From an uncultured Clostridia bacterium (GTDB lineage Bacteria > Bacillota_A > Clostridia > Oscillospirales > Oscillospiraceae): DNA of 9,036 nucleotides. Both the position numbers and the translations under genes were made by a program. The notes beneath the pieces were generated by a model that saw only the letters and a program-made list of their open reading frames with translations, did no database searches and was not told the origin of the DNA. Numbering within the stretch: the stretch's first letter is position 1; every line of letters begins with the position of its first letter. The stretch covers positions 1 through 9,036 of the forward strand of contig CAMZJG010000030.1 of assembly GCA_947307505.1 (NCBI GenBank), given 5' to 3'. Positions 4,566 to 9,036 of this stretch are shown here, in pieces.

Positions 4566-7496
4566 TTGGCTGCATCTTCAACCTCAAAATCCAATAAATC
4601 CGGGAGCAGCCGTTCCTCCTCCCAGGGGAACAAACGTCCGACCCAAACTAAAAAACCGGCGAAGAGACCGGCGGCAAAAAAAGTCCCGGCAAAGGATCCC
4701 GTATCCTACCGAGGGCTGAAGGCGTTTATCTGCCTGGCATTGGCTGTGGCGGCCCTGATTGGCTGCTTCACCAGCGAGGGGATTTTTATCGGTTTCTTCC
4801 GCCGCTTTGCCATGGGGCTCATCGGGAAGGGCTTCTACGTTCTGCCCGTCACCCTGCTGGTGGCTGCGCTGCAGATCATCCTGGTGCGGGGCAAGCCCAT
4901 CGGAGCCCGGGTGGCCTGCACCCTGCTGCTGACGGTGATGGCAGGGGCGCTGATCCACCTCTTTGGCTGTACGACGACTTTTGAGTGGTCCGGCAAACTA
5001 CTCGGGGAATTGTATACCGCCGGGACCATCCCCGGCAGCGAGGGCAGCGGCGGCGTGCTGGGCGGCGCTTTCGCCGAGGTGTTCCGGCATCTGTTCAACC
5101 AGGTTGGCGCGGCCGTGGTGCTGGCCATCGCAAGCCTCTTCCTGCTGCTTGTGGCGATGGATACCACCATCGGCGCCGTGATCCAGCACAGCCGCGATCG
5201 GGCGGCCAGGAAAGCCCAGGAGTGGGCTGCCTATCGGGAAGAGGAGCAGGCACGTCAGGCTGCCAGGCGGGAAGAACAGGCTGCCGCAGTCGAGGCGGCC
5301 AGGGCTGCGGGCATTGCCCGGGCAGCCGCGAAGGACGCCAAACGGGAAGCGGCCTTTGATTTCCCCGATCACCCGGTCACCAGCCGGGGAAGGCAGAAGA
5401 AACCCGTCATCGACATTCCTCTGGACGATGAGCCGCCCCGCCGGGAGCCGGAAGGGGACAAGCTCTCTGTCTCGCCTGCGCTGGAGGGTGAATTCTTCCA
5501 GGGCCGGGGCGGAGAGAGCAAGAGCGGAGGAAAGCAGAAAGAGAAGAAGGGGACGGAGGAGCCCTCCGTCTCCGTGGAAAAGGACCGGCTGGCGGAGATC
5601 CTCACCCGGGAACGGCTCAAGGGGCCCGCACCCGGCAGCGGCAGAACGCTGCGGACAGCCGAGGTGAAGAGCCGGGAGCTGAAACCGGTGGAGACCGCCA
5701 TCTATCCCAAAAGCGAGAAGCGGGAGGAAACGGACCGGAGACCGGCGGAGACGGTTTCTCCGGCTCCGGCAGCCGCTTCGGCCCGGCGTCCCGCCTCCGA
5801 AGCTCCGTTTCCCGTTTCCGCACCGGCCATGGATCCAGATGCAGCCGCCGTCCTGGCGGACGAAAAGGCAGCGAAGGCTGCGGAGCGGGCGGATACCATC
5901 AAAGCAAAGGCCGAGATGGTGGCGGATATCGAGGAGAATATGGCCGCGGAGGCGGAGGTGCAGCCCGTGCGCTATATCTATCCGCCACTGACCCTTCTTT
6001 CCTCCGGCAGTGGAGACGCCCATGAAGGGGGAATGGAAGAACTGAAGGTCACGGCCAACCGGCTCAGCGCCACCATCAAAAGTTTCGGCATCCCGGCGGA
6101 GATCTGCGATGTGACCCGGGGCCCCACCGTCACCCGCTACGAAGTGGAGCTGGAGCAGGGGGTCAAGCTGAACCGGCTGACGAACCTCTCCGACGATATC
6201 GCCCTGGCCCTGGGGGTAGCGGGCGTTCGGATCGCGCCGATCCCGGACAAGATCTCCATCGTGGGCATCGAGGTGCCCAACAAGCACACCACCACCGTGT
6301 ACCTGCGGGAGATCCTGGAGCAGCCTGTTTTCCGGGATAAGGCTTCCCATCTGGCCTTTGCCGTGGGCAAGGATATCGGCGGCAATCCGGTGGTGGGGGA
6401 CATCGGCAAGCTTACCCATCTGCTGATCGCCGGCACCACCGGCTCCGGCAAATCCGTGTGCATGAACTCCCTCATCCTTTCTCTGCTGTATAAATCCAGC
6501 CCGGAGGAGGTCCGCCTGATCATGGTGGACCCGAAGATGATCGAACTGGGGGTGTACAACGGCATCCCCCATCTGCTGATCCCTGTGGTGACGGATCCAA
6601 AGAAGGCTGCGGGCGCCCTGCAGTGGGCGGTGATGGAAATGCTCCGTCGATACCGTCTCATCGCGGATTCCGGCACCCGGGATCTGGACAGCTACAACCG
6701 CTACGCGGAACGCACCGAGGGCGTTCAGACCATGCCCAGGCTGGTGATCCTGGTGGACGAGCTGGCGGACCTGATGCTGGTGGCCGCAAAGGACGTGGAA
6801 GAGAGCATCTGCCGCATCGCTCAGATGGGCCGCGCTGCGGGCATCCACATGGTCATCGCCACCCAGCGTCCCTCTGCTGACGTGATCACCGGCCTTATGA
6901 AGGCCAACATCCCCTCCCGTATCGCCTTCGCGGTGGACTCCGCCCTGAACTCCCGGATCATCCTGGATACCTCCGGCGCGGAGAAGCTGGTGGGCAAGGG
7001 AGACATGCTCTACGCTCCCATCGGCGCCGGGAAACCCACCCGGGTCCAGGGTACCTTTGTTACGGATGAGGAGCGGGAGGAGGTCGTGAACTTCGTGAAG
7101 GAGCAGGGCCTCGCCAACTATGCCAGGGAAGTGCAGGAGGAGATCGAGCGGAGCCTGGAGAAGGGCAAGACGCCGGAAAAGGAAGCCTCCGACTCCGGGG
7201 ACGGGGAGGATTCCGGCCTGGACGAGATGTTCGAGGAGGCCGTAGAGGTGGTGCTGGAGAGCAAAATGGCCTCCGTATCCATGCTCCAGCGTCGGCTGAA
7301 GCTGGGATATTCCCGGGCAGCCCGGATCGTGGACCAGATGGAGGAGAAGGGGATCGTGGGTCCCTTCGAGGGCTCCAAGCCCCGGGCCGTACTGCTGACC
7401 CTGGCGGAGTGGAAGGAGAAGCAGGGCCTCGCCCCCGCTTCGGCGCTTCCGGATGACCAGGCAGAGGGGGTGCTCCCGGAGGATGAAGACAGCTGA
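4566..7496 (+). CDS. ftsK: DNA translocase FtsK/SpoIIIE
   Basis: A complete 976-residue membrane-anchored ATPase that pumps chromosomal DNA through the division or sporulation septum. After a basic Ser/Lys-rich head come about four membrane segments (roughly 51-68, 88-107, 114-134, 178-198). A long charged, Ala/Glu/Arg-rich linker (about 205-475) follows, with a coiled-coil-like stretch at about 210-265. The motor has Walker A GTTGSGKS at 623-630 and Walker B LVILVDELAD with D731 and E732. The C-terminal winged-helix gamma domain (about 886-950) contains SVSMLQRRLKLGYSRAARIVDQME and recognises polarity sequences on DNA. The start is TTG 4566, because no ATG lies near the N-terminal head; GAAAGGG at 4549-4555, ten bases upstream and inside the end of uppP, would serve it. 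Co-transcription and probably coupling with uppP follow from the 7-bp gap. FtsK and SpoIIIE roles cannot be separated by sequence alone. Confidence 0.95.
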   Translation: MAASSTSKSNKSGSSRSSSQGNKRPTQTKKPAKRPAAKKVPAKDPVSYRGLKAFICLALAVAALIGCFTSEGIFIGFFRRFAMGLIGKGFYVLPVTLLVAALQIILVRGKPIGARVACTLLLTVMAGALIHLFGCTTTFEWSGKLLGELYTAGTIPGSEGSGGVLGGAFAEVFRHLFNQVGAAVVLAIASLFLLLVAMDTTIGAVIQHSRDRAARKAQEWAAYREEEQARQAARREEQAAAVEAARAAGIARAAAKDAKREAAFDFPDHPVTSRGRQKKPVIDIPLDDEPPRREPEGDKLSVSPALEGEFFQGRGGESKSGGKQKEKKGTEEPSVSVEKDRLAEILTRERLKGPAPGSGRTLRTAEVKSRELKPVETAIYPKSEKREETDRRPAETVSPAPAAASARRPASEAPFPVSAPAMDPDAAAVLADEKAAKAAERADTIKAKAEMVADIEENMAAEAEVQPVRYIYPPLTLLSSGSGDAHEGGMEELKVTANRLSATIKSFGIPAEICDVTRGPTVTRYEVELEQGVKLNRLTNLSDDIALALGVAGVRIAPIPDKISIVGIEVPNKHTTTVYLREILEQPVFRDKASHLAFAVGKDIGGNPVVGDIGKLTHLLIAGTTGSGKSVCMNSLILSLLYKSSPEEVRLIMVDPKMIELGVYNGIPHLLIPVVTDPKKAAGALQWAVMEMLRRYRLIADSGTRDLDSYNRYAERTEGVQTMPRLVILVDELADLMLVAAKDVEESICRIAQMGRAAGIHMVIATQRPSADVITGLMKANIPSRIAFAVDSALNSRIILDTSGAEKLVGKGDMLYAPIGAGKPTRVQGTFVTDEEREEVVNFVKEQGLANYAREVQEEIERSLEKGKTPEKEASDSGDGEDSGLDEMFEEAVEVVLESKMASVSMLQRRLKLGYSRAARIVDQMEEKGIVGPFEGSKPRAVLLTLAEWKEKQGLAPASALPDDQAEGVLPEDEDS

Positions 7497-7519
7497 ACTG
7501 CCGCTGTTCTCCTACGAAA

Positions 7520-7537
7520 TATTCTGCAAATAGAATA
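7520..7537. repeat. AT-rich perfect dyad between ftsK and the aldehyde oxidoreductase gene
   Basis: TATTCT (7520-7525) and AGAATA (7532-7537) are exact inverted copies around a 6-base GCAAAT spacer. The spacing resembles a binding site for a dimeric helix-turn-helix repressor. It sits about 20 bases upstream of the -35 of the next promoter, a suitable place for a regulator. No regulator gene is in the window, and a 6-bp half-site can occur by chance. Confidence 0.3.
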
Positions 7538-7540
7538 ATC

Positions 7541-7593
7541 CGGCGGATCGGATTTCCCTTGTGGATTGTCCGATCCGCTGTTATAATATTTTA
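7541..7593 (+). terminator. Inverted repeat with T-rich tail: probable ftsK terminator, possibly also an operator
   Basis: GCGGATCGGA (7543-7552) pairs perfectly with TCCGATCCGC (7569-7578), extendable by a C-G and G-T pairs on the outside to 7541/7580. The loop is about 14-16 bases and the tail TTATAATATTTT is U-rich but broken. As a hairpin 45 bases after the ftsK stop it would terminate that transcript moderately well. As DNA its arms flank the -35 of the next promoter, so it could also bind a dimeric regulator. Confidence 0.6.
7559..7587 (+). promoter_or_regulatory. Extended -10 promoter for the aldehyde oxidoreductase gene
   Basis: The -10 TATAAT at 7582-7587 is a perfect consensus with TG at 7579-7580 (TGTTATAAT, extended -10). 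The -35 is TTGTGG at 7559-7564, only the TTG matching, at the ideal 17-base spacing. Transcription would begin near 7594, giving a leader of about 37 bases. The weak -35 lies in the loop of the inverted repeat, which suggests regulation there. Confidence 0.7.
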
Positions 7594-7630
7594 GGTAAAA
7601 AACTGTGCATTGCATTCTGAGAAGGAAAGG

Positions 7631-9036
7631 ATGATATTTTTGGCAAAGCTCACCAGACTTCAGTTCGAGATCAACGGCGTTCCCCGCCATGTGATCGTCG
7701 ATCCTGAAAAGGACAAGCTGTCCACCGTGCTTCGCCGGATCGGGCTCACCGGCGTAAAGGTCGGCTGCGGCATCGGCGTCTGCGGCGCCTGCACCGTGCT
7801 GATCAATGATGAGCCAGTGCGTTCCTGCACCAAGAAGATCAGCAGCATCCCCGAAGGCAGCCGGATCCTCACCATCGAGGGCATCGGCGCTCCCGGCCGT
7901 CTGCATCCCCTGCAGCAGGCCTGGATCACCTACGGCGGCATCCAGTGCGGCTTCTGCACCCCCGGCTTCATCGTCTCCGCCTACGGCCTGCTGCTCACGA
8001 ACCCCAACCCCACCCGCGAGGAAGTGCGCGACTGGTTCCGCGCAAACCACAATGTCTGCCGCTGCACGGGCTACAAGCCCATCGTGGACAGCGTGATGGC
8101 CGCCGCCGCCGTGATGCGGGGCGAAAAGACCATGGCTGACATCACCTACGATTTCGAAGGCGAGAAGGACATCTACGGTTCCAGCCATCCCCGGCCCACC
8201 GCTCTTGCCAAGGCAACCGGCCTTGCGGACTACGGCGATGATCTGGCCCTGAAGATGCCTGACGGTGTCGCTTACCTGGCCCCCGTTCTGGGCGAACAGA
8301 TCCATGCCAAGATCATCGATATCGACGTCTCCGAAGCGGAAAAGATGCCCGGCGTCATCAAGGTCATGACCGCGAAGGACGTGAAGGGCGCCAATAACGT
8401 GGACTTCCCCGCGGTGGTACCGCGGCAGCGTGGTTCCGGCTTGACCATCTTCCCCGTTATCTGCGGCGAGAAGGTCGTCCGCATGGGCGACGTGGTCGCT
8501 CTGGTGGCCGCGGATACCCGTGACCATGCCCGGGAGGCTGCCAAGAAGGTCAAGCAGACCCTGGAGCCCCTGCCCGTGTACATGACCCTGCCCGAGGCAG
8601 CCATGCCCAACGCCATCCAGCTCCACAAGAACGTGCCCAACTTCTACATGGAGCAGCCCTGCTACAAGGGCGACGCCCCCGCCGTGTTCGACGACGCCCC
8701 CATCGTGGTGGAAGGCTCCTTCCACAGCCAGCATGAGCCCCATCTGCCCATCGAGCCCGATACCGTTCAGGCCTACTGGGGCATCGATGATATGCTCACC
8801 GTCCAGTGCAAGGCCCAGGCCATCACCGAGGCCATCGAGGGCATCGAGCAGGGCTGCGGCATCCCCAAGGACAAGATCCGCGTCATCATGAACACCGTGG
8901 GCGGCTCTTTCGGCTACGCCGTCACCGCCAACACCTACGCCCTGGTGGCCACCGCCGTGCAGAACCTGGATATGCCCTGCTCCCTGACCCTGAGCTGGGA
9001 AGAGTTCCAGCACATGTCCGGCAAGCGCAGCGCCAC
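7631..9036 (+). CDS. mop: Molybdopterin-dependent aldehyde oxidoreductase, Mop type (3' truncated)
   Basis: The frame is open to the window end (468 codons, about half of a roughly 900-residue enzyme). It is a xanthine-oxidase-family molybdenum hydroxylase close to Desulfovibrio gigas Mop, which oxidises aldehydes to acids with a Mo-MCD cofactor and two [2Fe-2S] clusters. The plant-type ferredoxin domain carries C46, C51, C54 and C66 (GCGIGVCGAC...RSC). The helical domain carries C106, C109, C143 and C145 (CGFCTPGF, VCRCTGYKP). Spacing is identical to Mop as I recall it. The molybdenum domain begins at about residue 190 (PRPTALAKATGLADYG) and reaches VGGSFGY, which lines the Mo pocket. The catalytic Glu is beyond the window. 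As in Mop, no FAD domain separates the FeS and Mo parts. Start is ATG 7631 with AAGGA 4 bases upstream; TTG 7640, with AAAGGA 8 bases upstream, is a real alternative. Substrate unknown; no membrane or export signal seen. Confidence 0.92.
   Translation, partial: MIFLAKLTRLQFEINGVPRHVIVDPEKDKLSTVLRRIGLTGVKVGCGIGVCGACTVLINDEPVRSCTKKISSIPEGSRILTIEGIGAPGRLHPLQQAWITYGGIQCGFCTPGFIVSAYGLLLTNPNPTREEVRDWFRANHNVCRCTGYKPIVDSVMAAAAVMRGEKTMADITYDFEGEKDIYGSSHPRPTALAKATGLADYGDDLALKMPDGVAYLAPVLGEQIHAKIIDIDVSEAEKMPGVIKVMTAKDVKGANNVDFPAVVPRQRGSGLTIFPVICGEKVVRMGDVVALVAADTRDHAREAAKKVKQTLEPLPVYMTLPEAAMPNAIQLHKNVPNFYMEQPCYKGDAPAVFDDAPIVVEGSFHSQHEPHLPIEPDTVQAYWGIDDMLTVQCKAQAITEAIEGIEQGCGIPKDKIRVIMNTVGGSFGYAVTANTYALVATAVQNLDMPCSLTLSWEEFQHMSGKRSA

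Noticed and set aside
4998..6848. 616-codon open frame on the minus strand inside ftsK
   Set aside because: It is fully antisense to a clear FtsK with intact motifs. The composition is typical of a high-GC shadow frame, with no domain recognised.
7531..7536. TAGAAT as a second -10 box upstream of the oxidoreductase gene
   Set aside because: No acceptable -35 lies 15-19 bases upstream, and the downstream TGTTATAAT is far better.
7605..7613. TGCATTGCA quasi-palindrome in the oxidoreductase leader
   Set aside because: Too short and not a true dyad around its central base; it is expected by chance.
7118..9013. 631-codon open frame on the minus strand
   Set aside because: It is antisense to the end of ftsK and to the well-supported oxidoreductase. 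The Gly/His/Val/Asp-rich protein fits the mirror of GC-biased codons, and no known domain is visible.
7631..9036. Xanthine dehydrogenase, selenium-dependent or FAD-containing type
   Set aside because: The FeS domains run directly into the Mo domain with no FAD domain, and the sequence follows the Mop aldehyde oxidoreductase pattern. No in-frame TGA is seen in the visible half.

Overview
The window is about 9 kb of GC-rich, densely packed DNA in which every supported gene lies on the + strand. The gene set suggests a Gram-positive anaerobe of the Clostridia (Firmicutes), possibly an intestinal or rumen Oscillospiraceae-like lineage. It holds a two-domain Sua5, dephospho-CoA kinase, an M18 aminopeptidase, UppP, an FtsK/SpoIIIE translocase with a gamma domain, and a Desulfovibrio-type molybdenum aldehyde oxidoreductase. 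The lineage is inferred from gene content and codon style; no marker gene fixes it.

Layout. (1) Positions 1-3577 look like one operon. It contains the 3' end of sua5 (tRNA t6A synthesis) and an open frame encoding dephospho-CoA kinase joined in frame to an EctB-type diaminobutyrate aminotransferase. An M18 aminopeptidase follows, and a strong intrinsic terminator closes the unit at about 3598-3629. (2) Positions 3640-7496 are a two-gene envelope/chromosome unit. A sigma-A-like promoter leads to uppP (undecaprenyl-diphosphate phosphatase) and, 7 bp later, to ftsK with a TTG start. (3) Positions 7497-7630 are a regulatory intergenic region. It has a short AT-rich dyad, a long inverted repeat that could be both the ftsK terminator and an operator, and a consensus extended -10 promoter. 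(4) Position 7631 to the window end is the first half of a mop-like aldehyde oxidoreductase, with all eight [2Fe-2S] cysteines present.

The most unusual point is the coaE/ectB junction. CoaE has no stop codon before the EctB start, and a dnaX-like A AAA AAG heptamer sits exactly at the seam. A -1 shift there would give a free CoaE ending seven codons later, while an internal Shine-Dalgarno and ATG could give free EctB. A real fusion, recoding, or a one-base homopolymer error are all possible. EctB also appears without EctA or EctC, so ectoine synthesis is not supported by this window. I found no RNA genes, CRISPR arrays, insertion sequences or phage genes.
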